Part shown: positions 36,601 to 44,041 of the stretch, piece after piece
How the letters are laid out: each line of letters opens with the position of its first letter
How positions within the stretch are numbered: the first letter of the stretch is position 1
Origin: Ideonella livida
Lineage (GTDB): Bacteria > Pseudomonadota > Gammaproteobacteria > Burkholderiales > Burkholderiaceae_C
Length of the DNA: 64,000 bases
Assembly (NCBI RefSeq): GCF_010499455.1
Contig: NZ_JAAGOH010000008.1
Coordinates: forward strand, 1-64,000
Reading direction: 5' to 3'
Position numbers and translations under genes: made by a program
The notes under the pieces: generated by a model
The model's input: only the letters and a program-made list of their open reading frames with translations
Told to the model about the DNA's origin: nothing
The model's database searches: none

Positions 36601-36722
36601 GACAGGTACAGCAGCACCCGGAAGGCTTTCAGGATGGACTGATCCAGCTCCTGGCGGTACTTCCCCAGACTGGAACTGACTTGAGTGGCCGCCGCGGAGG
36701 CGGGGGCGTCCGACGCGCTCAT
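33636..36722 (-). CDS. hybrid sensor histidine kinase with PAS, receiver and Hpt domains
   Basis: From ATG 36722 the 1028-residue protein has about six membrane helices (residues 30-200), a coiled linker, two PAS domains (about 240-360 and 380-510) and a HisKA domain with FLANMSHEIRTPLNSVIG. The ATPase domain has NLLGNALKFT, DTGVGI and FGGTGLGLSI. A receiver follows with VVDDVDINRE, the phospho-accepting MDLQMPGMDG and KPM. The C-terminal Hpt has IAHKLKGSLGNLG. The layout is that of a BarA/TorS-like phosphorelay kinase. It is 14 bp downstream of the response-regulator gene, so the Hpt probably passes phosphate to that protein. The signal is unknown. Confidence 0.93.
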   Translation of the reverse strand: MSASDAPASAAATQVSSSLGKYRQELDQSILKAFRVLLYLSLGAALLHGVTLLLDHGEHRTDLSLRMVPTAAVFLTAGIALVLSHWRGTRDAALFFTMAVLIGLLLAVYRLGNGVSGSGLHPLVALVAIAGLVIGTRAMLLVTGTALGGLALLWAAEAQGVISGLTADNTPPPGSQFVLRGLTLLLVAWLIHRYGSLFWTTIDRINTAHEALRVAADESQRQAMHLSEKKATLSVLLDRSPTAILIFEPTTGKLRYANEQAVLRHGATTPGPLEADELLYPGGEADRNRLTLLLREVHQHGTRVLPWRTRDVNGEPIWWDMKFDAIQHQGEAQVACFGHDITGRIKAEEALQHQAQVLEATVQQRTRELQDEQRRLRDIFEALPITLGICDAQGRLERVNRRFESALGRARDELEGQTCQDLDTPLAPSCLEVEVQDGTGIRQSRELAVRLADGQEADFLLTTVVVADTQGHPQSTVHLGTDISAQKRLQRELESARDQAQQLARAKSDFLANMSHEIRTPLNSVIGLARRGSGREQAGTHAAQDFKRIERAGEHLLGVINDILDYAKVESGHIQLDPQCCSLSHLVHGAVDLVSERAEAKRLPLRVSCDPSLPDAVVLDRQRVRQVLVNLLGNALKFTESGEVCVRVGAQLQADGDQLVFEVTDTGVGISEEALPRIFQAFEQADGSTSRRFGGTGLGLSISRKLARAMGGDITARSRLGQGSTFRLTVPLEVAAGGQADPGAAVAAAASVDLQGLRVLVVDDVDINRELVMDVLHRAGALAEEADSGEQAIQTLRQRPGGHFHAIIMDLQMPGMDGFQATRLVHGLEADMPVIAFTAHALPEERDRCLQAGMCAHITKPMEAQQVLHTLARHARRPAHASALAPAPALAPAPAAPAAPLDPDTLPPLAGADLPAALSRCGGSLQLLRKVLRQFVTDWPRQRLALQQARTQVEQQGTPPDDLGRIAHKLKGSLGNLGLSEAAQRARQVEETLAAAAPAAPALEALLTTLEPQCDTLAAWLGVERPAA

Positions 36723-36736
36723 GGGTGCTTTCCGCG

Positions 36737-37897
36737 TCAGGCCGGGTTCGGGCTCAGGCGTTGGATCACCTGGCCCAATTCGCGCTCGACCACTTGGCTG
36801 GCGTCCAGGATCTCCATCACCTTGCCGCGGTGCTCGGCGATGATCTCGCTGAGGTGGTCCTCCTGCCCTGCCGTCAAGCCCAGGCTGAGGAAGGCGTTCT
36901 CCACATGGGAGGAGAGCCGCTCGAAGACGCCCAGCACCTGCAGCCGCTGGGTGTGGTTGCGCGCGGAGATGTCGGTCAGCGCGTCCCGGGTGAGCTGCAC
37001 CAGCTCCTGCGTACTGGCCAGCTGGCTGCGGGCCCACTGGGCCTCCAGCGCGGACAGCCGCGTCATGGCACCTTCCACCAGCAGGGCCACGTTGTCGATG
37101 TGACGTCCCATGCGCTCAGACTCCTGGCGGTCCATGGTGTCGGGCCGGTTCATCAGCAGTCCGCGCACGAAAACCAGCACCTGGCCGTAGCCAAAGCCAG
37201 TGTGCGGCCCCAGCGGGCGGATGCGCGGCCCCTCGCGCATGACCTGCAGGTGATCGAGGATGGAGTTCTCCAGCGCGCTGCATTCGCCCTTGGCGTTCAG
37301 CGAGATCTGCAATCCCGTGGCGCTGAGCCGCACACAGCCGTCGAGCCCGAAGCGCCCCAGCGACTCGAGGATGGCGACGGCCAGCGAGCGCAGGTCGTCG
37401 CACTGCGCCATCTGGCGCTGGAAGTCCAGCACCACGCCCGCTTCGCCCACCATGTCGGCCGAGCTGAGCACGGCGTTCATCATGTCGTCGAGCTGGCCGG
37501 CCATGTCCTTCTGGCGCAGGCGCTGGCCCAGCACCTTCTCGATCTTCACCTGCAGTTCGCTGGGCTCGAAGGGCTTGACCAGGAAGTCATCGCCTCCGGC
37601 CTCGTAGCCCTTGAGGCGCTCCTCGATCTGGGTGCGTGCGGAGTGGAAGATGACCGGCAGCTCTTGGCCTGCCGGGGTGGCCCGCAGGCGCCTGCAGGTC
37701 TCATAGCCGTCCAGGCCGGGCATCTCCACGTCCAGGATCACCAGGTCCCAGGGCTGGGACTCGATCAAGGCCAGTGCAGACTCGCCGTCGGGCGTGCCCT
37801 CCACATCGTGGCGCGCCTCCAGCGTGCCCTGCAGCATCATCCTCACCAAGTCGTCGTCATCGACCACCAGGATCCGGGTCCGGTTCTCTGCACTCAT
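36737..37897 (-). CDS. response regulator with uncharacterised C-terminal region
   Basis: The 386-residue protein has an N-terminal receiver (about 5-125): ILVVDDDDLVRMML, LVILDVEMPGLDGYETCRRL with the phospho-Asp, and VKPF. The rest contains no recognised DNA-binding, GGDEF, EAL or HD-GYP motif. Instead there is a coiled connector, a region like a sensor fold (LAVAILESLGRFGLDGCVRL), and a long C-terminal helix pair. It likely acts through protein contacts. It sits just upstream of the hybrid kinase in the same operon. Confidence 0.85.
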   Translation of the reverse strand: MSAENRTRILVVDDDDLVRMMLQGTLEARHDVEGTPDGESALALIESQPWDLVILDVEMPGLDGYETCRRLRATPAGQELPVIFHSARTQIEERLKGYEAGGDDFLVKPFEPSELQVKIEKVLGQRLRQKDMAGQLDDMMNAVLSSADMVGEAGVVLDFQRQMAQCDDLRSLAVAILESLGRFGLDGCVRLSATGLQISLNAKGECSALENSILDHLQVMREGPRIRPLGPHTGFGYGQVLVFVRGLLMNRPDTMDRQESERMGRHIDNVALLVEGAMTRLSALEAQWARSQLASTQELVQLTRDALTDISARNHTQRLQVLGVFERLSSHVENAFLSLGLTAGQEDHLSEIIAEHRGKVMEILDASQVVERELGQVIQRLSPNPA

Positions 37898-38004
37898 TGC
37901 AACTCCCTGGGCGCTCCAACGCCGTTGCGGGCTCTTTCGGCCATGGCTCGTTGCAGTTGAGGGGTTTCATGCCAGGAGGTTTTCCGTCCTTTGCGCCGGA
38001 CTTG

Positions 38005-38019
38005 ATCCGGGCCGGATCC
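38005..38019. promoter_or_regulatory. 15-bp dyad upstream of the aminotransferase gene
   Basis: GATCCG-GGC-CGGATC forms a perfect 6-bp dyad in the 208-bp gap between the response-regulator and aminotransferase genes, 87 bp before the latter's ATG. It could be an operator; no regulator is assigned. Confidence 0.3.
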
Positions 38020-38105
38020 ATCGGGCCGGACCCGCTGTTAAGCTGGTCCCGACCACCCGCCAGCGTGCGCGGTGTGGACCACAAGACCTTGCCGACGGAG
38101 ACACC

Positions 38106-39242
38106 ATGCCTGGACTGCTTCCCCACGTCGATCCCGACGGACTGCTCGAGTATTCGGTGGTGTACACCGACCGGGCGCTCAACCACATGTCAGCGCGTTT
38201 CCAGGGCGTGATGCGTGACATTTCTCACGTTCTGCGCGCAGCCTACCAGCCACACAGCGTGGCGGTGGTGCCGGGCAGCGGCACCTTTGGCATGGAGGCG
38301 GTGGCGCGGCAGTTTGCCCAGGACCGCCGTTGTCTGGTGCTGCGCCATGGCTGGTTCAGCTTCCGCTGGAGCCAGATACTGCAGATGGGCCGCATCAGCG
38401 ACCAGGTGCAGGTCCTCAAGGCGCGGCCCCAGGACCCGGCGGACAGCCAGTCGGCCTGGACGCCGGCCCCGCTCGAGGAAATCGTGGCCACCATCCTGCG
38501 CGATCGCCCTGAGGTGGTGTTCGCCCCCCACGTCGAGACCTCCAGCGGCATGATCCTGCCCGATGCTTGGTTGCAGGCCATCGGTCAGGCCACGCACGAG
38601 GCCGGGGGCCTGTTCGTGCTGGATTGCATCGCCTCTGGCGCAGTCTGGGTCGACATGGCCGCCCTGGCCGTGGACGTGCTGGTGAGCGCCCCGCAGAAGG
38701 GCTGGAGCGGCTCGCCCGGCTGTGCCTTCGTGATGCTCAGCGCCCGGGCGCGCGAGCGCCTGGAGGCCACCACCAGCACCAGCTTTGCCGCCGACCTCAA
38801 GAAGTGGGTCCAGGTCATGGAGACCTATGAGAGCGGCGCTCACACTTACCACGCCACCATGCCCACCGATGCGCTGACGCTCAGCCGGGCCGCGATGCTG
38901 CAGACTCAGGAGGCGGGCTTCGAACAGCTGCGCGACCGGCAATGGTCCTTGGGATCACGCGTCCGCGCGCTGATGGCCGAACTGGGCTGGCGCAGCGTGG
39001 CCGCGCCCGCCTTCGCGGCGCCCGGGGTGGTGGTCAGCCACACCCGGCACCCGGGCCTCTCCTCGGCCAAGGGCATGATCGCCCTGGGGCTGCAGACCGC
39101 CTCCGGCGTGCCGCTGCAGTGCGACGAGCCGGCCGACTTCCAGACCTTCCGCGTGGGGCTGTTCGGCCTGGACAAGCTGGCCGACATCGACCGCACGGTG
39201 GGCACGCTCGCCCAGGCCATGAGGGCCCTGCCGCCGGCCTGA
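38106..39242 (+). CDS. class V aminotransferase (alanine/serine-glyoxylate type)
   Basis: The 378-residue PLP enzyme has VVPGSGTFGMEAVARQF for the phosphate-binding loop, HVETSSGMILPD, DCIASGAVWVDM with the PLP-pyridine Asp, and the Schiff-base lysine at 198 in SAPQKGWSGSPG. The family includes serine-glyoxylate, alanine-glyoxylate and related transaminases. The insertion KKWVQVMETYESGAHTYHAT and the loop that follows it are typical of the bacterial subgroup used in photorespiration-like or purine-derived glyoxylate metabolism. It stands alone with its own promoter region. Confidence 0.88.
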   Translation: MPGLLPHVDPDGLLEYSVVYTDRALNHMSARFQGVMRDISHVLRAAYQPHSVAVVPGSGTFGMEAVARQFAQDRRCLVLRHGWFSFRWSQILQMGRISDQVQVLKARPQDPADSQSAWTPAPLEEIVATILRDRPEVVFAPHVETSSGMILPDAWLQAIGQATHEAGGLFVLDCIASGAVWVDMAALAVDVLVSAPQKGWSGSPGCAFVMLSARARERLEATTSTSFAADLKKWVQVMETYESGAHTYHATMPTDALTLSRAAMLQTQEAGFEQLRDRQWSLGSRVRALMAELGWRSVAAPAFAAPGVVVSHTRHPGLSSAKGMIALGLQTASGVPLQCDEPADFQTFRVGLFGLDKLADIDRTVGTLAQAMRALPPA

Positions 39243-39282
39243 AGCCGCGGCCCGGCACCAAGCGCCAGACGACCGGGCGGCC

Positions 39283-39843
39283 TCAGTACGGCCGGCGGCC
39301 CACGATGTTGCCGGCAGGCAGGTACTGGCAGACCCAGATCTGCGCCTGATCGGCGCACACCTGTCGGCCGCAGCCCAGCTCCTGGCTGTCGGCCCACACC
39401 ATTTGGGTGTAGTGGCCGCAGACCCGACCGGGCGCGCAATCGTTGGTCGCAGGGCGGTAATCCGCCGACTCTCCGCCCCACGCACTGGCCACCGCTGCAC
39501 CCGTCACCGGCTGCAGCTCCACACGACCATCGCTCCAGGTCAGGGGTCCACCCCAGTAGATGTTCTCGCCCTCCGCCCCGTGGCTATGTTGCAGCTGACA
39601 CCCCTGGGTGGCCAGGCGGGTGGCCCAGCGTTGGGCGCTGGCGGCCAGCGTCTCCGACCAGCGCAGCGGCGGCACGCCCACCCGGGTCCGCCACCGGTTG
39701 TGCTCTCCCACCAGATCCGCCCGCTGGGCGGTGCTCAGGCCCTGGGCGCCGGCGGTAGCCGGCAGGCTGGGTTGGGCGTGGGCGGCCGTGCTGGTCCACA
39801 GACAGAGCAGAAGGGCCAGGCAGGAGGTGGAGGGCAGGGTCAT
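39283..39843 (-). CDS. secreted CAP/SCP-domain protein
   Basis: From ATG 39843 the 186-residue product has a signal peptide ending near TAAHAQ (residue 24) and a CAP domain. The domain has LVGEHNRWRTRVGVPPLRWS, ENIYWG, CGHYTQMVWADSQELGCG with the conserved His and Glu, and a terminal IWVCQYLPAGNIVG. Bacterial CAP proteins are extracellular and mostly of unknown function, with lipid-binding or protease-like activities suggested. The gene stands alone on the minus strand. Confidence 0.9.
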   Translation of the reverse strand: MTLPSTSCLALLLCLWTSTAAHAQPSLPATAGAQGLSTAQRADLVGEHNRWRTRVGVPPLRWSETLAASAQRWATRLATQGCQLQHSHGAEGENIYWGGPLTWSDGRVELQPVTGAAVASAWGGESADYRPATNDCAPGRVCGHYTQMVWADSQELGCGRQVCADQAQIWVCQYLPAGNIVGRRPY

Positions 39844-39958
39844 GGCGGCGGGACTGAGAACGCAGCGCGGTGTCACGGCGCCGACCTCAGGCAGGCAAAA
39901 GTGATGGACCGGGAGCCTAGCACGCAGCATGGTGGTCGGAGAGTCCACGGCCGGAAAT

Positions 39959-39991
39959 GAAAAAAGGCCAGCGCGATGCGCTGGCCTTTTT
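39959..39991 (-). terminator. intrinsic terminator of tRNA-Leu copy 1
   Basis: A 9-bp perfect stem, GGCCAGCGC (39966-39974) and GCGCTGGCC (39978-39986), with loop GAT is flanked by an A-run and a T-run. It can therefore terminate both the tRNA on the minus strand and transcripts from the other side. Confidence 0.9.
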
Positions 39992-39995
39992 GGTT

Positions 39996-40080
<85 letters not shown>

Positions 40081-40147
40081 AGGTGCTTCGTCGTTGTTGA
40101 CAACTCAAGAAAGTCATCAGTGATCAGCGAAGACCACGACTATAGCA

Positions 40148-40446
40148 GAGAGCTTTTTCGGTGCGCAAGCATTTTTTGAAAAAAGTGCGTCCGCCGTTCT
40201 GTTGCATGCCGATGGTCCTTCAGGGGCGCCGCCGATCTCAGGGCCGCGGATGCGTGGTGTGGCCTTGCGAGGGCGGTGCGCAGGGTGTGGGTGGCGCAGA
40301 GACGCTCATGCGCTGAGCGCGTGAGCCGGTGCTCCGCTGCGGCGGCGCCCTCAGTGGCTGATCAAGCCCTCTGCTTGCGCGTGGCGGACCTGCCGCTGCC
40401 TCCAAGGTTCCACCAGCTCGGGACCTGACCCGGATTGCCAAAGGTG
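40148..40446. other. spacer between the two tRNA-Leu copies
   Basis: This 299-bp spacer contains the -35 and UP-like A/T tracts of copy 1 at its left end (to about 40186). The remainder is GC-rich with no supported gene; a 67-codon minus-strand frame at 40238-40441 shows no recognisable features. Confidence 0.6.
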
Positions 40447-40463
40447 GGCCGGAAATGAAAAAA

Positions 40464-40484
40464 GGCCAGCGCAGTGCGCTGGCC
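40464..40484 (-). terminator. intrinsic terminator of tRNA-Leu copy 2
   Basis: Stem GGCCAGCGC (40464-40472) and GCGCTGGCC (40476-40484) with loop AGT, flanked by A- and T-runs as in copy 1. The loop differs by a two-base change. Confidence 0.9.
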
Positions 40485-40493
40485 TTTTTGGTT

Positions 40494-40578
<85 letters not shown>

Positions 40579-40730
40579 AGGTGCTTCGTCGTCGTTGACA
40601 ACTCAAGAAAGTCATCAGTGATCAGCGAAGACCACGACTATAGCAAGCATCTGAGAGTTGATGCCAGCATTGTTGATAAAAAAAGTTGGTTATCAGGTGG
40701 TCGCGCCCGGTGGCATGATCCCTGGCCATC

Positions 40731-41471
40731 GTGAAACTTCCCACTCCGCCTCCAGTGGCCTGGTCTCCCCAATGGGAGTACACCCTGTCTCCGGTCACCG
40801 CCGACATCTGGATCGTCCGCCACCCGCTCATGGTCCGCGGTGTGGAGATCACCACCTGCATGACCGTGGTGCGCCTGCCGGAGGGCAGGCTGTGGCTCCA
40901 CTCGCCGGTTCCCATGGACGTGACCCTGCGCAGCCAGCTGGCCGGGCTGGGCCGGGTAAGCCATGTGGTGGCGCCCAACCGTCACCATCACCGCTTCGTC
41001 CGGCAGGCCTTGGCACACTGGCCCCAGGCCACCTTGCATGCCGCGCCCGGCCTGGGTCTGGACCATCCCGATCTGGCAGCTGCGCCGCTGCTTGGCGCGG
41101 CGAGTTCGCTGCACTGGGGGGCGGAGCTCTCCGCGTGGCCGATTGAGGGTCAGCCCGGTGTGGCCGAGACGGTGTTCTTCCATCACCCCAGCCGTACCCT
41201 CATCGTGACCGACCTCCTCACCTGGTTCGGACCCTGGGATGCCTGGCCGGTGCGTGCCTGGGCGCGTCTCCAGGGTTGCCTGGGTGAGCCTGCGGTGCCG
41301 CAGCGCCTGCGGCGGCACTACACCCAGCGCGCGGCCGCGGCCCGCAGCATCGCCCAGGTGCTGGCGCTGCAGCCGCGGCGCATCGTGCTGGGGCATGGCC
41401 CGGTGGTGCAGGCGCAGGCCACCGAGAGACTGGTGCGCGCTTTCGCCTGGTTGCCCGGGCTTGACCCCTGA
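40731..41471 (+). CDS. DUF4336-family MBL-like protein
   Basis: The 246-residue product (GTG start) has the outline of a metallo-beta-lactamase fold: ADIWIVRHPLMVRGVEITTC at the start, VVAPNRHHHRFVRQALAHWP in the place of the metal loop, and FHHPSRTLIVTDLLTWFGP and RIVLGHGPVV later. The canonical HxHxDH motif is reduced to NRHHHRF, as is typical of this uncharacterised family. No signal peptide. It stands alone, convergent with a tetR gene. Confidence 0.75.
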   Translation: MKLPTPPPVAWSPQWEYTLSPVTADIWIVRHPLMVRGVEITTCMTVVRLPEGRLWLHSPVPMDVTLRSQLAGLGRVSHVVAPNRHHHRFVRQALAHWPQATLHAAPGLGLDHPDLAAAPLLGAASSLHWGAELSAWPIEGQPGVAETVFFHHPSRTLIVTDLLTWFGPWDAWPVRAWARLQGCLGEPAVPQRLRRHYTQRAAAARSIAQVLALQPRRIVLGHGPVVQAQATERLVRAFAWLPGLDP

Positions 41472-41490
41472 GCCAGGGGGCGGCTCGGGC

Positions 41491-42219
41491 TCAGGTCTTG
41501 GCGACGAGCCGAAGGGTCATGGCGCAGACGTCGTCGGCGAACTGCTCCACGGCGATCTTCTTGTGGCGGTACTTCCAGCGCTTGACGTACCAGTCCTGCA
41601 TGGCCGCCACCGTGTGGCCAGCCAGCAGCTCGGCCTGTTCCGTTGCCAGTGCCCCGACGTCCCGCAGGAGTCCCGCAATGTCGGCATGCAGTTGGAGTTC
41701 GGCCGCCTTGGCCACCTGGCGCTGGCTGGCGTCGAGCATGCGCGACTCCATGAAGACGAAATAGAACCAGGGCTGCAGCAACTCGGTGAGGTAGATGTGC
41801 CCGCGCAGCGTGGCGTCCAGGCGGGCGTCGGCATCCTGGTGGTCGGTGAACCAGTGCGGGATGGCCCCTCCTAGCAGGTGGATCATGTCCTCGACCATGG
41901 CCGCCAGATCGTCCTTGCTGGCGATGTAGCCGTACAGGCCACCCATGGACAGACCCGTCTCCCGGCTGAGGTCGCGCAGGGTCATGCTGACAAAGCCCAC
42001 CTTGTTGGCCAGTCGGAAAGTGGCTTCTATCAGCTTGCGCAGGTTGTCCTGCGCCTTGTCTGCCCGGCGCACCGTCATGCGCTGCTGGTGGCGCTCCAGC
42101 ACCAGGTCCCAAATGCTTTGGCTGTCCACCGGAGCGGCCTTCCTGAAAGCCTGAAGGGTGAATTGCCGGGGCAGGCCCAGTGGCCTGCGCAGGTCGCCGA
42201 ACATCGCTTGACCGTCCAT
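41491..42219 (-). CDS. TetR-family transcriptional regulator
   Basis: The 242-residue product has an N-terminal extension (about 1-50) before the helix-turn-helix: KLIEATFRLANKVGFVSMTL then RDLSRETGLSMGGLYGYIAS and KDDLAAMVED. The C-terminal ligand domain ends with DDVCAMTLRL. A shorter start at ATG 42204 is possible. The 24-bp palindrome just upstream is its likely operator, shared with the divergent crp-type gene. Confidence 0.9.
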   Translation of the reverse strand: MDGQAMFGDLRRPLGLPRQFTLQAFRKAAPVDSQSIWDLVLERHQQRMTVRRADKAQDNLRKLIEATFRLANKVGFVSMTLRDLSRETGLSMGGLYGYIASKDDLAAMVEDMIHLLGGAIPHWFTDHQDADARLDATLRGHIYLTELLQPWFYFVFMESRMLDASQRQVAKAAELQLHADIAGLLRDVGALATEQAELLAGHTVAAMQDWYVKRWKYRHKKIAVEQFADDVCAMTLRLVAKT

Positions 42220-42241
42220 GGCGGCGAAGTATAGACTTCAG

Positions 42242-42265
42242 AAAACCGAGCGAGCGCTCGGTTTT
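42242..42265. promoter_or_regulatory. TetR-type operator
   Basis: AAAACCGAGC (42242-42251) and GCTCGGTTTT (42256-42265) are perfect 10-bp inverted repeats around GAGC, 23 bp before the tetR start. The CCGAGCG...CGCTCGG core is common for TetR-family sites. Confidence 0.75.
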
Positions 42266-42335
42266 TTACGCAAGGGATTTCCCGGATGCGCTCCGCTTTC
42301 GCACCCGGTCCAGCCGCCCCTTCAGAAGGAACAAG

Positions 42336-42452
42336 ATGCCGCGCCGAGACAACGCTTTCACCCGCCTGCGCCAAGTCGCCGGACGGTCCTTCTCGCCTGT
42401 GGGCCGTGCCGCGCAGGGCATCGCGTCCCGCATCGTCCGGGAGGCTGCATGA
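42336..42452 (+). CDS. 38-residue basic leader peptide or small protein
   Basis: ATG 42336 is preceded by an excellent ribosome-binding site, AGAAGGA, 6 nt upstream. The frame encodes MPRRDNAFTRLRQVAGRSFS then PVGRAAQGIASRIVREAA, rich in Arg and likely helical. Its TGA overlaps the ATG of the next gene (ATGA at 42449-42452), so it would couple translation of the Crp/Fnr regulator. It is absent from standard gene-size limits. Whether it is a functional peptide or only a coupling device is open. Confidence 0.5.
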   Translation: MPRRDNAFTRLRQVAGRSFSPVGRAAQGIASRIVREAA

Positions 42453-43273
42453 GCTGGAATCCCCACTTCACCACACCGGCCGCTGGTGGCACGCCTGTCA
42501 ATGGGCGCGTGCCGGTCACCACCTGGGCCCCCACCGGGGGTTACGGTCGGACGGCGATGCGGCCCGAGCCGGCGCTGCACCTGCATGAAGAGCGCGCGGT
42601 GGTCCAGAACCCCTGGTTCCAGGAACTGGGGGCAGACCTGCAGCGGGCCCTGATGGCCGCCTGTTCGGTGCGGCGGGTTCGGGCTGGCACGACGCTGTTG
42701 CGCAGCAATCTGCGTGCCGAGAGCTGGTACGGCCTGGCCCTGGGGGTGGTGCGCTTGTCCGTGCCGCTGGACAACGGACGGCACCTGACCTTGTCCCTGG
42801 TCCGCCCGGGGGAGTGGTTTGGCGACGTCTCCATGTTGGATGAGCGCTCACCCTGGGAGGCCGAGGCCCTGACCGACGTGACCCTGCTGTGGATGCCCCG
42901 GGCGGCCTTGCTGGACCTGTTGGAGCGCTTCCCGGCGTTCGGTCTGGCCCTCGCTCGCCTCAACAGCACCCGCACCCGGCAATTGACCCAGCTGCTCGCC
43001 GGGGCCGTGTCCCAGCCCTTGCGCCAGCGGGTCGCGCAACTGCTGGTCTATGTGGGCAAGCGCTTTGGCGTGCCCCATGCGGCAGGCACCCGGGTCACGC
43101 TCAAGCTGTCACAGCGCGATCTGGCCGATATGCTGGGCGTCTGCCGTCAGCGGGTCAACGTCTGCCTCAAGCGCATGGAGCGCGAGAGTTTGGTGCAGGT
43201 CGATGACGGGCATCTGGTGCTGCAGCTGACCGGGTTGCGCACGGTGGTGACCTCTCCACCCGACGCCAGCTGA
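42449..43273 (+). CDS. Crp/Fnr-family transcriptional regulator
   Basis: From ATG 42449 (GGGAGG upstream) the product has 274 residues: a 50-residue N-terminal extension, a cyclic-nucleotide-binding-like beta-barrel (about 60-175) with LVRPGEWFGDVSMLDERSPW, a dimer helix, and the winged helix LSQRDLADMLGVCRQRVNVCLKRMERESLV. It lacks the N-terminal four-cysteine cluster of true FNR, so it is not an oxygen sensor of that type. RPGEWFGD also deviates from the cAMP-binding RPGxxxGE. Its divergent promoter carries a TetR-type palindrome. Confidence 0.88.
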   Translation: MSWNPHFTTPAAGGTPVNGRVPVTTWAPTGGYGRTAMRPEPALHLHEERAVVQNPWFQELGADLQRALMAACSVRRVRAGTTLLRSNLRAESWYGLALGVVRLSVPLDNGRHLTLSLVRPGEWFGDVSMLDERSPWEAEALTDVTLLWMPRAALLDLLERFPAFGLALARLNSTRTRQLTQLLAGAVSQPLRQRVAQLLVYVGKRFGVPHAAGTRVTLKLSQRDLADMLGVCRQRVNVCLKRMERESLVQVDDGHLVLQLTGLRTVVTSPPDAS

Positions 43274-43318
43274 AGTCCGCTGGCGCCGGTGGCGGCCAAG
43301 CCGCCGCGCAGCCACGGC

Positions 43319-43738
43319 TCACCAGTTGCCGGTGTTGGGCATGGACACCCAGGGTTCCGCCGGGGCGAGTGCCGGGCCTGCCTGCAGCAGTTCGATGGAA
43401 ATCTGGTCGGGAGACCGGACGAACGCCATGCGACCGTCGCGTGGGGGCCGCAAGATGGCGACGCCGTGGGCCTGCAGCCGGGCGCAGGTGGCGTAGATGT
43501 CTTCGACCTCGAAGGCAATATGGCCAAAGTTGCGGCCACCGCCATAGTCTTCAGGGTCCCAGTTGTAGGTGAGCTCGACCTGAGCCTGCTCGTCGCCTGG
43601 CGCCGCCAGATAAACCAGGGTGAAGCGGCCCTGAGGGTATTCGTTGCGGCGCACCTCCACCAAGCCCAGGGCATCGCGGTAGAAGGCCAGTGAAGCATCG
43701 AGGTCGGTCACGCGGACCATGGTGTGCAGGTATTTCAT
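43319..43738 (-). CDS. gloA: lactoylglutathione lyase (glyoxalase I)
   Basis: Glyoxalase I converts the methylglyoxal-glutathione hemithioacetal to S-lactoylglutathione. From ATG 43738 the 139-residue product begins [20 protein letters not shown]. The metal ligands His5, Glu55 (QVELTYNW), His73 (FGHIAFEV) and Glu116 (SIELLQ) are at the positions expected for the nickel-type bacterial enzyme. Length fits. The C-terminal [10 protein letters not shown] is typical of betaproteobacterial copies. Confidence 0.93.
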   Translation of the reverse strand: MKYLHTMVRVTDLDASLAFYRDALGLVEVRRNEYPQGRFTLVYLAAPGDEQAQVELTYNWDPEDYGGGRNFGHIAFEVEDIYATCARLQAHGVAILRPPRDGRMAFVRSPDQISIELLQAGPALAPAEPWVSMPNTGNW

Positions 43739-44041
43739 GCCCGTCACTGTAGCCAGCGCCCGCTTGGAGGGCCGGGCGTAAAGACCCCCGCAGGCGCGGT
43801 GGCATGTCCGCGGGCGGGCCAGGCGGACCACCTGAGGGCCGGCGCCCGAAGGCGCCGGTCTCCCATCGCAGGACCGCAGCATGTGTTTTCCCTCCAACGC
43901 CTGGCACCGCGGAACATGCCAGACTCCCTTCGACGTCCTTCTGCCATCGGCGGCATCGGGCAGGAGGTGGCCGATGCCCTGGCATGGTCAGATGCTCTGA
44001 GCGTTCTGCGCCACGACAAGAAGGTGTAACCAATTCATGCT
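43739..44041. other. 303-bp intergenic region between gloA and htrA-type gene
   Basis: No gene is supported. A perfect hairpin, CCGGCGCC (43839-43846), loop CGAA, GGCGCCGG (43851-43858), lies in it but lacks a U-tract. The right part (about 43990-44041) is less GC-rich and is the probable promoter of the protease gene. Confidence 0.45.

Noticed and set aside
34083-37103. 1006-codon frame antisense to the hybrid kinase
   Set aside because: Same shadow effect; all histidine-kinase motifs lie on the minus strand, and the antisense frame runs across two genes.
42449-43273. Crp/Fnr protein as the FNR that would bind the 60.15-kb box
   Set aside because: It lacks the N-terminal cysteine cluster of FNR. 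The true FNR/Anr is presumably elsewhere.
43839-43858. Hairpin with CGAA loop as a gene terminator
   Set aside because: The stem is perfect but no T-run follows on either strand and neither flanking gene ends there.
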